A DNA stretch of 64,000 nucleotides from an uncultured Ruminococcus sp. (lineage in GTDB: Bacteria > Bacillota > Clostridia > Oscillospirales > Ruminococcaceae). The stretch lies in the NCBI GenBank assembly GCA_934474025.1, contig CAKSMF010000003.1, positions 186,001 to 250,000 of the forward strand. Reading direction: 5' to 3'. Below are positions 8,925-17,645 of this stretch, in pieces. The translations under genes and the position numbers were made by a program. Numbering within the stretch: the stretch's first letter is position 1; every line of letters starts with the position of its first letter. The notes beneath the pieces are model-generated. The model was not told where the DNA came from. It was given only the letters and a program-made list of their open reading frames with translations, and ran no database searches.

Positions 8925-9422
8925 ATGCATAATCTTAACATAGTACTTGTTGAACCTCAGATACCTCAGAATACAGGTAATATTTCTCGTACCTGTGCGG
9001 TTACAGGTGCAAAATTACATCTTATAAGACCATTCGGATTTGAAATTTCAGATAAACATCTTAAACGTGCGGGTCTTGACTATTGGGACAAGTTGGATAT
9101 ATCTTATTATGACAACTTACAGGACTTTTTTGAAAAAAATCCTGACGGCAACTATTTTTACTTCACGACAAAAGGAAAAAATGTCCATAGTGATGCAGAA
9201 TATCCGGATAATTCATTCCTTTTCTTTGGTCGTGAAGATGCAGGATTGCCTGAAGAACTTCTATATAAAAATCCGGACACTTGCGTAAGAATACCCATGC
9301 GAAATGAACTGAGAAGCCTTAATCTGTCAAATTCAGTAGCGATAGCAGTATATGAAGTTCTCAGACAGTGGGATTATCCTGACCTTTCGAGAGAGGGAAA
9401 ACTTACAAAATACACATGGTAA
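8925..9422 (+). CDS. trmL: tRNA (cytidine/uridine-34 2'-O)-methyltransferase
   Basis: The 165-residue SpoU-family protein begins with NIVLVEPQIPQNTGNISRTC, has LFFGREDAGLP in the middle and ends with the knotted SAM-binding motif RSLNLSNSVAIAVYEVLRQ. These are the hallmarks of TrmL (formerly YibK/CspR), which methylates the wobble ribose of some leucine tRNAs. The RBS is weak (GGTGA). It is followed 14 bases later by a degV gene. Confidence 0.93.
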   Translation: MHNLNIVLVEPQIPQNTGNISRTCAVTGAKLHLIRPFGFEISDKHLKRAGLDYWDKLDISYYDNLQDFFEKNPDGNYFYFTTKGKNVHSDAEYPDNSFLFFGREDAGLPEELLYKNPDTCVRIPMRNELRSLNLSNSVAIAVYEVLRQWDYPDLSREGKLTKYTW

Positions 9423-9436
9423 AGGAGCAATGAAAA

Positions 9437-10306
9437 TTGAAAATAGCTATTTTAACGGACTCCTGTTGTGACCTTGACAAAAAAACTATTGATGAACTTG
9501 GAATAAAAGTACTTCCTTTTACTCTCACTCTTGGAGGGGAGAGTTTCAGAGAAATTTTTGATAAGTCTACACAGGAAGTTTATGAGATGATGTCTCATAC
9601 CGAAGAAATTCCTAAACATTCGCAGATTCTTCCAATGACATTTGAGAATGCTTACAAGGAACTTTTTGAACAGGGTTACACTGATATTATTTCGGTTTCT
9701 ATAAACAGTCAGGGTTCGGGAACTTATAATAATTCAATTATGGGAAAAAATGACTTTTTTATAAATAATCCCCATGCTATGAACAGAGTAAGAATTTTTA
9801 ATCTTGATTCAAAATGTTATACTATTTTTTATGGTTATCCTATTATGGAGGCTGTAAAAAAGATTCATAAAGGTGCAACTGCTGAAGATATTGTTGCATA
9901 TCTTGAAGACTGGTTTAATGTGTGTGCAATATATGCAGTTCCATATAGCCTTAAATATGCACGTAAATCCGGAAGAATTTCCGCAGCAGCAGCGTTTGCC
10001 GGCGAACTTCTCGGACTTAAACCTATTATTGAATTTGCAGATAACGGAACTAAAACAGTTGACAAAATAAGAGGAGAAAAAAATATCGTTCCTAAACTCG
10101 TTGACTGTGTTGAAAAACGTATGACTCCGCAGACTCCTTATATTATGGTTCACGGAAAAGACATAACTCTTGCGAAAGAAGTTGAAAAAGAACTTATAAA
10201 ACGAACAGGAAGAAAAGCTGAAATGTATAATCCTATTGGTGCGGCGGTTGCATCAAATATAGGACCAGATGTTGTAGCAGTAGTAGTTCGTCGCAAAGAA
10301 AAGTAA
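9437..10306 (+). CDS. DegV-family fatty acid-binding protein
   Basis: The 289-residue protein starts with the DegV signature ILTDSCCDL and carries the typical fatty-acid pocket regions (SVSINSQGSGTYNN, YARKSGRIS, GLKPII). DegV proteins bind a long-chain fatty acid; in bacteria with FakA they serve as FakB subunits in exogenous fatty-acid phosphorylation. No fakA is present here, so a FakB role is only a family-based guess. It is last in the trmL-degV unit. Confidence 0.9.
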   Translation: MKIAILTDSCCDLDKKTIDELGIKVLPFTLTLGGESFREIFDKSTQEVYEMMSHTEEIPKHSQILPMTFENAYKELFEQGYTDIISVSINSQGSGTYNNSIMGKNDFFINNPHAMNRVRIFNLDSKCYTIFYGYPIMEAVKKIHKGATAEDIVAYLEDWFNVCAIYAVPYSLKYARKSGRISAAAAFAGELLGLKPIIEFADNGTKTVDKIRGEKNIVPKLVDCVEKRMTPQTPYIMVHGKDITLAKEVEKELIKRTGRKAEMYNPIGAAVASNIGPDVVAVVVRRKEK

Positions 10307-10311
10307 AAGCA

Positions 10312-10345
10312 AAGGGAACGCTTATATTTTAAGCGTTCCCTTAAT
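10312..10345. terminator. Bidirectional terminator between degV and the SASP gene
   Basis: AAGGGAACGCTT (10312-10323) pairs perfectly with AAGCGTTCCCTT (10331-10342) around a 7-base loop. It lies between converging genes. Confidence 0.8.
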
Positions 10346-10348
10346 ATA

Positions 10349-10546
10349 TTACTGCTTTTTATAAGAATCAATCATTTTCTTGACCATGTTGCCACCGATT
10401 GAACCGGCTTCTCTTGAAGTAAGGTCACCGTTGTAACCGTTCTTGAGGTTAATACCGAGTTCGTTAGCAGATTCCACCTTGAATCTTTCGAGAGCTTCTC
10501 TGCCCTTCTGAGTCATTTCACTGTTATTGTTGTTATTATTGCTCAT
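10349..10546 (-). CDS. Alpha/beta-type small acid-soluble spore protein
   Basis: The 65-residue protein shows both conserved SASP blocks: ALERFKVESANELGI in the first half and the DNA-contacting TSREAGSIGGNMVKKMI near the C-terminus. These proteins coat spore DNA and protect it from UV and heat. The first block differs from the classical E-[IF]-A GPR cleavage site (here VESAN), a detail worth noting. An AGGAGAT ribosome-binding site precedes the start. Its presence shows that the organism or its recent ancestor makes spores. Confidence 0.93.
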   Translation of the reverse strand: MSNNNNNNSEMTQKGREALERFKVESANELGINLKNGYNGDLTSREAGSIGGNMVKKMIDSYKKQ

Positions 10547-10626
10547 GATTTTAAATCTCCTTTTAAATGATTTTTGATGCCGTGATAGTATTATAACACA
10601 TCATGTCAATAATATTTATGGAAAAT

Positions 10627-11709
10627 TTATGCATCATAATCATCAAGAAAATTATGAACTCCGGTATTATTTTTATATGCGATAATTGTATTTAAATTTA
10701 CATTTTCAACACTGCGGAAGATATTTTTTTCAACTTGCGGATTGATTTTTTTAAGGTCAGCTATAAGATTTTTAATTTCAAGACGTTTTGAAACTGAACG
10801 TCCCTGTGGGTCACAAGTAGTGCAGTTATCGGTAAAACGGCAAGCACATTGTATAAAATGCAAGTCATTATAATCACGCCAATGTTTAATATCATCTTCA
10901 CGAACGAGATATAATGGACGAATGAGTTCCATTCCCTCAAAATTTGAACTATGAAGTTTAGGCATCATTGTCTGAACCTGTCCGCCATAGAGCATACCCA
11001 TTAGAATAGTTTCTATAACGTCATCAAAATGGTGTCCGAGAGCGATTTTATTACAACCGAGTTCACGAGCCTTGCTGTATAAATAGCCTCTTCTCATTCT
11101 TGCACAGATGTAACAGGGATTTTTTTCGATATTGAAAACTGAGTTGAAAATATCTGATTCAAATATATGTATAGGTATAGACATTGATTTAGCATTGTTT
11201 TTAATGATTTCAAGATTTGCAGGACTGTATCCAGGGTTCATGACAAGATATTCCACTTCAAAAGGAAATTTGTCATGGCGTTTAAGTTCCTGAAAGAGTT
11301 TAGCCATAAGCATGGAATCTTTTCCACCTGAAATACAGACAGCTATTTTATCATTAGGATTAACAAGTTTGTATTCGTTTATGGCTTTTGTGAATTTACA
11401 CCATATGGATTTTTTGAATTTTTTTCTTAGACTTTTTTCAACGTTTTCTGTAATATTTAGGTTTTGCATTTTTTCTGTAAGCCAACCAATATAACCGCCT
11501 TCCAGACTTTCAGCGTCAAAACCTTTTTCGCATAGTTCTTCGGCAATGGGCTGGCTTAAAATTCCCTTTTTGCAATATATTATAATTTTTTTATCGTGGG
11601 GGAGGTCTGCTGAAAGAACATCAGGAATATTTACAGCATTATCGATGTGACCGTATTCAAATTCAAGAGGGTCACGCATATCTATTAAAAGGATATTGTT
11701 TTCAGTCAT
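10627..11709 (-). CDS. Rhodanese-TtcA-type tRNA thiolation fusion protein
   Basis: The 360-residue protein joins an N-terminal rhodanese domain (active-site IIIYCKKG, residues about 1-80) to a PP-loop ATPase of the TtcA/TtuA family. The PP-loop SGGKDS is present, followed by NPCYICARMRRGYL and a later CACRFTDNCTTC, the kind of cysteines that hold an iron-sulfur cluster. TtcA makes 2-thiocytidine in tRNA, and a built-in rhodanese could supply the persulfide sulfur; that coupling is inference. No terminator is visible downstream. Confidence 0.82.
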   Translation of the reverse strand: MTENNILLIDMRDPLEFEYGHIDNAVNIPDVLSADLPHDKKIIIYCKKGILSQPIAEELCEKGFDAESLEGGYIGWLTEKMQNLNITENVEKSLRKKFKKSIWCKFTKAINEYKLVNPNDKIAVCISGGKDSMLMAKLFQELKRHDKFPFEVEYLVMNPGYSPANLEIIKNNAKSMSIPIHIFESDIFNSVFNIEKNPCYICARMRRGYLYSKARELGCNKIALGHHFDDVIETILMGMLYGGQVQTMMPKLHSSNFEGMELIRPLYLVREDDIKHWRDYNDLHFIQCACRFTDNCTTCDPQGRSVSKRLEIKNLIADLKKINPQVEKNIFRSVENVNLNTIIAYKNNTGVHNFLDDYDA

Positions 11710-11723
11710 AAAGAGCCTTTCTC

Positions 11724-11756
11724 TAAAAAAAGGACGATTCCTGAGAACCGTCCCTT
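11724..11756 (-). terminator. Terminator after gap
   Basis: On the minus strand an 11-bp stem with two G-U pairs (arms 11745-11755 and 11730-11740) is followed by seven T residues. Confidence 0.7.
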
Positions 11757-11790
11757 AATTTGTTTAATAAAGCTTGTCTGATTAATGAAA

Positions 11791-12828
11791 TCAACCAAGT
11801 TCAGCAAAGTACTTGATAGTTCTTACCATCTGTGATGTGTAAGAATTTTCGTTGTCGTACCATGAAACAACCTGTACTTCGTAAAGGTCATCAGCAATCT
11901 TAGAAACCATTGTCTGAGTAGCATCGAAGAGTGAACCGAACTTCATGCCGATAACGTCAGAAGAAACAATCTGGTCTTCATTGTAGCCGAAAGATGCAGA
12001 AGAAGCAGCCTTCATAGCAGCGTTGATGCCGTCAACAGTAACGTCAGCACCCTTAACAACAGCTGTGAGGATTGTTGTAGAACCTGTTGGAACTGGAACT
12101 CTCTGTGCAGAACCGATGAGCTTGCCGTTGAGTTCAGGAATAACAAGACCGATAGCCTTAGCAGCACCTGTGGAGTTAGGAACGATATTAGCAGCACCAG
12201 CTCTTGCTCTTCTGTAGTCACCCTTTCTGTGAGGACCATCAAGAATCATCTGGTCGCCTGTGTAAGCGTGAATTGTAGACATGATACCGCTCTGGATTGG
12301 AGCATAATCATTAAGAGCCTTAGCCATAGGAGCGAGGCAGTTTGTTGTGCAAGAAGCAGCAGAAATAATCTTGTCATCAGCTGTAAGAGTCTTTTCGTTT
12401 ACGCTGAATACGATTGTTGGGAGGTCATTGCCTGCAGGAGCAGAAATAACAACCTTCTTAGCACCAGCATCGATATGAGCCTGAGCCTTAGCCTTTGAGC
12501 AGTAGAAACCTGTGCATTCGAGAACTACATCAACACCGATTTCACCCCAAGGGAGTTCAGCAGCATTAGCCTTAGCGTAAATTGTGAGTGTCTTACCGTC
12601 AACAGTGATTGTACCTGCTTCATCATCAGCAGAAACAGTGTGAAGATTTTCACCAATCTTACCACAGTAACCACCCTGAGCTGTATCATATTTGAGAAGC
12701 TGAGCAAGCATTGAAGGCTTTGTAAGGTCATTGATAGCAACTACCTCATAACCTTCAGCATCAAACATCTGTCTGAATGCAAGACGACCGATACGGCCGA
12801 AACCATTAATAGCAACTTTAACTGACAT
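11791..12828 (-). CDS. gap: Glyceraldehyde-3-phosphate dehydrogenase
   Basis: The 345-residue protein begins MSVKVAINGFGRIGRLAFRQ (NAD-binding fold) and has the catalytic cysteine in AASCTTNCLAP near residue 160, HAYTGDQ, RRARAGAANIVPNSTGAAKA and the C-terminal WYDNENSYTSQMV. It runs the oxidative phosphorylation step of glycolysis. I chose the ATG at 12828, not an in-frame upstream ATG at 12921, because a TAGGAGG site precedes it and the family starts here. Codon use is strongly biased compared with neighbours, as expected for a highly expressed gene. Confidence 0.97.
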   Translation of the reverse strand: MSVKVAINGFGRIGRLAFRQMFDAEGYEVVAINDLTKPSMLAQLLKYDTAQGGYCGKIGENLHTVSADDEAGTITVDGKTLTIYAKANAAELPWGEIGVDVVLECTGFYCSKAKAQAHIDAGAKKVVISAPAGNDLPTIVFSVNEKTLTADDKIISAASCTTNCLAPMAKALNDYAPIQSGIMSTIHAYTGDQMILDGPHRKGDYRRARAGAANIVPNSTGAAKAIGLVIPELNGKLIGSAQRVPVPTGSTTILTAVVKGADVTVDGINAAMKAASSASFGYNEDQIVSSDVIGMKFGSLFDATQTMVSKIADDLYEVQVVSWYDNENSYTSQMVRTIKYFAELG

Positions 12829-12861
12829 TGGAAAATTACCTCCTAATAAATTTATATATTT

Positions 12862-12890
12862 ATTATAACTCAAATCGGAAAAATTTTCAA
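12862..12890 (-). promoter_or_regulatory. Promoter of gap
   Basis: Minus strand TTGAAA (12885-12890), 17-base spacer and consensus TATAAT (12862-12867), about 35 bases upstream of the start codon. Confidence 0.78.
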
Positions 12891-13077
12891 GGGGGTTTGA
12901 TAAAAAAATAACGGTTTTCAAAAATTATGTATATACTGCACAATAAAATTATTTAAAATTTTGATAAAATTAGCAATTTTTATTTTGCAAAAAATTTGTA
13001 TTTTCTGTTTCAATTTTATAAAATATATAGTATAATGTTATATGGATTTTAAAATAAATGTTTAGGGGAGAAATTTA

Positions 13078-13839
13078 ATGGATAACAAAAACAGTCTCGA
13101 CGAATTTCTTAATAATCCTTTTGTTCATAGATATCTGGAGTATTACGAATCAGTTCTGTGTAATACAGTTAGTACTCTTTCAGCTATTTGTGATGAGATG
13201 ACTAAGAAAAATTTCAAGCCCAAGCCTGATGAAGTCTCTGAAATAGTAGGATATATTAATAAACAGTGTTCAGGACTTATGAGAGCTTTGGAATTTAGTG
13301 CTACATTACGAAGTTTTGCTGAAGACTCAAACTATACTATTGTTAATTTTAAGAGATTTCTTAATGTTTTTGCAGAAAAATGTAATTCTATAATCGGACC
13401 AGCGTGTTATCTTGAATTTTCAGGAGAAGAGGGGTTTGAAGCAGAAGTTCAGAAAAATGTTATCAGCTATGCAATGCTTGAATTTATACGTTCTAATGCT
13501 TTAAAATATGGAAAAGACACTCATTTCAAAATATCATGTGAAAACAGAAAGGATAGTATTGTTATTGGAATTTTAGTCGAAAAACCAGAACAGGAAAACG
13601 AATTTCCAAGAAGACCAGCTATTAAATTTTTTGAGGATTATTTTAGTGAAATTAATGAAGCTTTATCTGAAAAATCAGGAATGAAATACAAATGCAGTAA
13701 TAATTCAATGACGCTTGTAATTCCAAAGAATACTAAGTTTAATAAACTTTCAAATGAGTCAATTGTAGATACTGATGAAAGATTCTTGAAATATTACACA
13801 ATGCTTGAAGATATAGTTAATGATATTGATTTTGATTAA
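13078..13839 (+). CDS. Hypothetical protein with a histidine-kinase-like N-box
   Basis: The 253-residue soluble protein has no signal peptide or membrane helix. Residues 130-150 (AMLEFIRSNALKYGK) resemble the N-box of HATPase_c domains, and the preceding half is helical like a dimerisation/HisKA-type region. However, I see no clear G1 or G2 glycine boxes and no H-box, so ATP binding is doubtful. It starts behind AGGGGAG and a TATAAT at 13031-13036 with a poor -35. It could be a degenerate sensor kinase or a Spo0B/anti-sigma-like protein; I do not recognise the family. Confidence 0.5.
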   Translation: MDNKNSLDEFLNNPFVHRYLEYYESVLCNTVSTLSAICDEMTKKNFKPKPDEVSEIVGYINKQCSGLMRALEFSATLRSFAEDSNYTIVNFKRFLNVFAEKCNSIIGPACYLEFSGEEGFEAEVQKNVISYAMLEFIRSNALKYGKDTHFKISCENRKDSIVIGILVEKPEQENEFPRRPAIKFFEDYFSEINEALSEKSGMKYKCSNNSMTLVIPKNTKFNKLSNESIVDTDERFLKYYTMLEDIVNDIDFD

Positions 13840-13903
13840 ATTATCACTCTATGTGTATGTTAGGATTTTCAGTAATATTAAACATAATTTTGTAATTTTT
13901 TTG

Positions 13904-13932
13904 TTGACAATCATCAAAAAAAATTGTATAAT
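13904..13932 (+). promoter_or_regulatory. Consensus promoter of the CYTH gene
   Basis: TTGACA (13904-13909), 17 bases and TATAAT (13927-13932). It lies after the preceding gene, and supports the start codon at 14000. Confidence 0.82.
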
Positions 13933-13999
13933 AGTATTATGCAGTGGATTTTACTGTTATTTTATCAAAGTTTTTTTCAGCCACGGAGAAATTACTATT

Positions 14000-14494
14000 A
14001 TGATTAAAGGATACGAAATTGAAAGAAAATTCCTCGTAGAAATGCCCGATGTTAGTACACTTGATGTTAAAAGAAAACTGGATATCATTCAGACTTATCT
14101 TAAAGACGGTGAAAATAATATTCAACGTCGGGTGCGTTGTATTTCGGAAAACGGAAATACCCAGTATATCTATACGGAAAAGCTTTTTATAACAGCTGTT
14201 ACCCGTAAAGAAATGGAGTATGAAATTGATGAAAATGAATATAATCGTCTTATACTTCAGGCACGGGAAGAATGTTTGCCTATAAATAAGACAAGATATT
14301 GTTTTGATTATGACGGTCAGCTTTTTGAACTTGATGTTTATCCCTTTTCAGAAAATCTTGCTACTATGGAACTTGAACTTAGTTCTGAAAAACAAGAGAT
14401 TTCTTTTCCGGATAACATCAGCATTCTGAAAGAAGTTACCGGAAATTCTGATTATTCAAACATCTCACTTGCCAATGCCGGAATATTTCCATAA
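14000..14494 (+). CDS. CYTH domain triphosphatase-like protein
   Basis: The 164-residue protein starts with EIERKFLVE, the acidic/basic signature of CYTH triphosphate tunnel enzymes (inorganic triphosphatases, thiamine triphosphatase, class IV adenylate cyclase), and has further alternating charged strands such as RRVRC, KEMEYEIDE, KTRYCF and FELDVY. In bacteria most small CYTH proteins hydrolyse tripolyphosphate; which substrate is used here cannot be told. ATG at 14000 was chosen because the promoter at 13904-13932 lies inside any longer reading frame. Confidence 0.85.
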   Translation: MIKGYEIERKFLVEMPDVSTLDVKRKLDIIQTYLKDGENNIQRRVRCISENGNTQYIYTEKLFITAVTRKEMEYEIDENEYNRLILQAREECLPINKTRYCFDYDGQLFELDVYPFSENLATMELELSSEKQEISFPDNISILKEVTGNSDYSNISLANAGIFP

Positions 14495-14520
14495 CAGTAA
14501 AAAAGAAACGGAGGCTTTAT

Positions 14521-15492
14521 ATGGCAGAAAAAATTATTACGGTTGACAGTCAGGAACAGCTTGCCGAATTATTCGGACAGCTTGACGGAAATATAACACG
14601 TATACAAAAAGAATACAATGTCAATATTGTCAGCCGTGATGGTGTTATAAAAATAATAGGTGAGGAAAAGAATATTTCCGAAGCCGAAAAAGCTGTAAAA
14701 ATCCTTATCAGAATGTCCGGAAGAGGTCAGACACTTAGCGAACATACAGTGCGTTATGTGACATCAATGGTAACGGACGGCGTTTCAGAACAGCTTGAAG
14801 AACTCAAAGGCGATGGTATTTGTCTCACATCATCTGGAAAAATTCTCAGAGCAAGAACCGTAGGACAGAAACGTTATGTTGATATGATAAAGGATAACAC
14901 AATAGTTCTTGGAATCGGTCCAGCCGGAACAGGAAAAACTTATCTTGCAGTTGCTATGGCTGTAAAGGCTTTTCGTGAACATAAAGTCCACAAAATAATT
15001 CTGACACGTCCGGCAGTTGAAGCAGGTGAAAAGCTCGGTTTTCTTCCGGGAGATATGCAGGACAAGGTTGACCCGTATTTAAGACCGCTTTATGATGCAT
15101 TGTTTGATATGTTCGGTGCAGAAAGTTTTGCTCGTTACATGGAAAAGGGAATTATTGAAGTCGCTCCTCTTGCATATATGAGGGGAAGAACTCTTGACGA
15201 AGCTTTTATAATTCTTGATGAAGCTCAGAATACTACTTCCGAACAAATTAAAATGTTTCTTACTCGTCTCGGAAATGAAAGCCGTATGGTTATTACGGGT
15301 GACATAACTCAGATTGATTTGCCGGACGCAAGAAAATCAGGTCTTGTTGAAGCTGTTAAAATACTTCATGGAATAGACGACATAGCAATTCACAGATTTA
15401 CTGAAAAAGACGTAGTACGCCACAAACTTGTACAAGATATTATCAAGGCGTATGAAAAGTACAATGAAGGGAGAATGAAAAATCATGGCTAA
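14521..15492 (+). CDS. phoH: PhoH-family ATPase (YbeZ type)
   Basis: The 323-residue protein has an N-terminal KH-like region, a Walker A motif GPAGTGKT near residue 133, the family motif RPAVEAGEKLGFLPGD and a Walker B FIILDEAQN. PhoH/YbeZ proteins are putative RNA helicases that work with the RNase YbeY, whose gene overlaps this one by 8 bases. GGAGG precedes the ATG. Confidence 0.93.
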   Translation: MAEKIITVDSQEQLAELFGQLDGNITRIQKEYNVNIVSRDGVIKIIGEEKNISEAEKAVKILIRMSGRGQTLSEHTVRYVTSMVTDGVSEQLEELKGDGICLTSSGKILRARTVGQKRYVDMIKDNTIVLGIGPAGTGKTYLAVAMAVKAFREHKVHKIILTRPAVEAGEKLGFLPGDMQDKVDPYLRPLYDALFDMFGAESFARYMEKGIIEVAPLAYMRGRTLDEAFIILDEAQNTTSEQIKMFLTRLGNESRMVITGDITQIDLPDARKSGLVEAVKILHGIDDIAIHRFTEKDVVRHKLVQDIIKAYEKYNEGRMKNHG

Positions 15493-15997
15493 ATTAAAAG
15501 TTTATGTAAAAAATAATCAAACAGAGGTGAAAGTTCCTGTAGGAATAAGATTGCTTATAAGAAGATGTTGTCAGGCTGTTCTTTCTACTGAAAATTTCGG
15601 TAAGGACGCAGAAGTAAGTGTTTCATTTGTAAGCAATGAGGAAATTAAAAACCTTAACAAAATTTATCGTAATAAAGATAGCGTTACAGATGTACTTTCT
15701 TTCCCTCTTACAAGTGAAGACGGCACTGTTGAACTTAATCCGGAAACAAGTGCGGTACAACTTGGTGATGTTGTTATTTCACTCGAAACAGCTGTTAAAC
15801 AGGCTCAGAATTATGGTCATTCACTTGAACGTGAGGTAGGATTCCTTACAGTTCATTCAATGCTTCACCTTTTAGGTTATGACCATGAAACAAGTCAGCT
15901 TGACCAGAGAATTATGCGTGAAAAAGAAGAATCAGTACTTGAAAAATTAGGTATTTCCAGAGATGCTACTTTTGTAGTACAGGAGGATAATGACTGA
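15485..15997 (+). CDS. ybeY: Endoribonuclease for 16S rRNA 3'-end maturation
   Basis: A 170-residue metalloprotein with the zinc-binding signature TVHSMLHLLGYDHE (three histidines) and the upstream NKDSVTDVLSFP motif of the YbeY family. It acts in 16S rRNA maturation and ribosome quality control. It overlaps phoH upstream by 8 bases and its TGA overlaps the ATG of era by one base, a standard Firmicutes arrangement. Confidence 0.95.
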   Translation: MAKLKVYVKNNQTEVKVPVGIRLLIRRCCQAVLSTENFGKDAEVSVSFVSNEEIKNLNKIYRNKDSVTDVLSFPLTSEDGTVELNPETSAVQLGDVVISLETAVKQAQNYGHSLEREVGFLTVHSMLHLLGYDHETSQLDQRIMREKEESVLEKLGISRDATFVVQEDND

Positions 15998-16890
15998 TGT
16001 CAAGAACTGCATTTATAACAATTGCCGGCAGAACAAATGCCGGAAAATCTTCATTGCTTAATGCTATAGTAGGCGAAAAAATAGCCTCTGTAAGCAATAA
16101 GCCCCAGACTACACGAACACGTATTACAGGTATCAGAAATATTGATGATGTTCAGCTTGTATTTTTTGATACCCCAGGATTGCATAAACCTGTAAATAAA
16201 CTTAGTGAACATATGATTAACACCGTAAAAGAATCCGTAAGCGATATTGATGCTGTGTTATTCGTTATGGACTGCACTAAAAAAATAAATGAACAGGAAA
16301 TTAATTTGCTGAAATCCCTTAATAGTTCAAAAATGCCTGTAATACTGGTTCTGAATAAAATAGACCTTCTCAGAAGTATGGACGAATTAGCACCGGTTAT
16401 ATCTTCCTTAACGGAAAAAATAAACTTTCAGGCGGTAATTCCTGTTAGTGTGACTCAAGGAAACGGTATTGATATAGTTATTGACGAAATAATAAATCTT
16501 TCTGAAGAATCTGTACACTTTTTTCCGGACGATATGATTACAGACCAGCCGGAAAAAGTTCTTGCTTCTGAAATAATCAGAGAAAAGTTACTTATACTCC
16601 TTAAAGATGAAGTTCCTCACGGAATAGCTGTGGGAGTTGAACAGATGACTGAACGTGATGACAAGGATATACTTGATATATCAGCAGTTATATATTGCGA
16701 AAAAGAATCACATAAGGGAATTATTATCGGCAAAGGCGGTGCTATGCTGAAAAAAGCTTCTACTATGGCAAGACTCGAACTTGAGGATTTCTTTCAGATA
16801 CAGGTAAACCTTAAATGCTGGGTTAAGGTCAAAGAAGATTGGCGTAATCGTGAAAACCTTATAAGAAGTTTCGGATTGTCTGAAAAATGA
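15997..16890 (+). CDS. era: Ribosome assembly GTPase Era
   Basis: A 297-residue GTPase with G1 GRTNAGKS at residues 10-17, G2 TTRTRITG, G3 DTPGLHK, G4 NKID and a C-terminal KH domain (GIIIGKGGAMLKK). Era binds the 3' end of 16S rRNA during 30S assembly. It overlaps ybeY by one base and recO by four. Confidence 0.97.
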   Translation: MSRTAFITIAGRTNAGKSSLLNAIVGEKIASVSNKPQTTRTRITGIRNIDDVQLVFFDTPGLHKPVNKLSEHMINTVKESVSDIDAVLFVMDCTKKINEQEINLLKSLNSSKMPVILVLNKIDLLRSMDELAPVISSLTEKINFQAVIPVSVTQGNGIDIVIDEIINLSEESVHFFPDDMITDQPEKVLASEIIREKLLILLKDEVPHGIAVGVEQMTERDDKDILDISAVIYCEKESHKGIIIGKGGAMLKKASTMARLELEDFFQIQVNLKCWVKVKEDWRNRENLIRSFGLSEK

Positions 16891-17624
16891 TAACAGTAAA
16901 AGGAATAGTTCTGAAAGAAAAAGCTGTCGGAGAAAACGGAAAATTTATTGATGTTCTTACAGCTGAAAACGGTGTTATAGAATTAACTGTAAAGGGAGCA
17001 AGAAAAATTAATAGTGAATTTTTAAGTTCAACGCAACTTTTTGCTTATTCGGAATTCTGCTACAATGAAAACGGTAAATATCGTTTTCTTAACAGTGCTG
17101 AACCTATAAGAATTTTTTATAATCTCCGTAATTCGTTGTCAAAAGTTTCTTTAGCTTGTTATTTTGCGGAAGTTCTTCTGTATTGTGCCGAACCTCAGCC
17201 AAATAATGACATACTGCGACTTTTTTTGAATACTTTGCACTTTCTTGAAAAAGACCTCCGTAATGAAAAAATGCTTAAATCAATATTTGAATTGCGTCTT
17301 ATGTCTGAAATAGGTTTTATGCCTGATATTGTCGGTTGTCATTCCTGTGGAGTTTTTGAACCGAATGAGGCTTTTTTCAGTATGAAAGACGGCTGTTTTT
17401 TCTGTAAGGAATGTTTTTCAGGAAATCCATATAATTTTTACAAAATAAATATTTCTGTGCTTAGTTCTGTAAGACATATAGTTCTGACAGACTTTGACAG
17501 ACTCTTTAATTTCAGAACGTCCGAAAATACTATGAATATTCTTTCGGACTTTGCGGAAAAATACTTGTTGTTCTGTCTTGAAAGGAATTTCCGGACGCTT
17601 GATTTTTATAAATCACTGAAATAA
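16887..17624 (+). CDS. recO: DNA repair protein RecO
   Basis: This 245-residue protein has the N-terminal OB-fold typical of RecO (TVKGIVLKEKAVGENGKFIDVLTAENG) and a zinc-binding pair CHSCG...CKEC in the C-terminal half. RecO, with RecR, loads RecA on SSB-coated gaps. It starts inside the end of era and lies 21 bases before mutS2. Confidence 0.93.
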   Translation: MITVKGIVLKEKAVGENGKFIDVLTAENGVIELTVKGARKINSEFLSSTQLFAYSEFCYNENGKYRFLNSAEPIRIFYNLRNSLSKVSLACYFAEVLLYCAEPQPNNDILRLFLNTLHFLEKDLRNEKMLKSIFELRLMSEIGFMPDIVGCHSCGVFEPNEAFFSMKDGCFFCKECFSGNPYNFYKINISVLSSVRHIVLTDFDRLFNFRTSENTMNILSDFAEKYLLFCLERNFRTLDFYKSLK

Positions 17625-17645
17625 ACATATATAAAGGTAATATCT

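Noticed and set aside
12829..12921. N-terminal extension of gap
   Set aside because: The promoter and TAGGAGG lie inside the extension.
13820..13999. N-terminal hydrophobic extension of the CYTH protein
   Set aside because: It contains the consensus promoter 13904-13932; the family begins at 14000.
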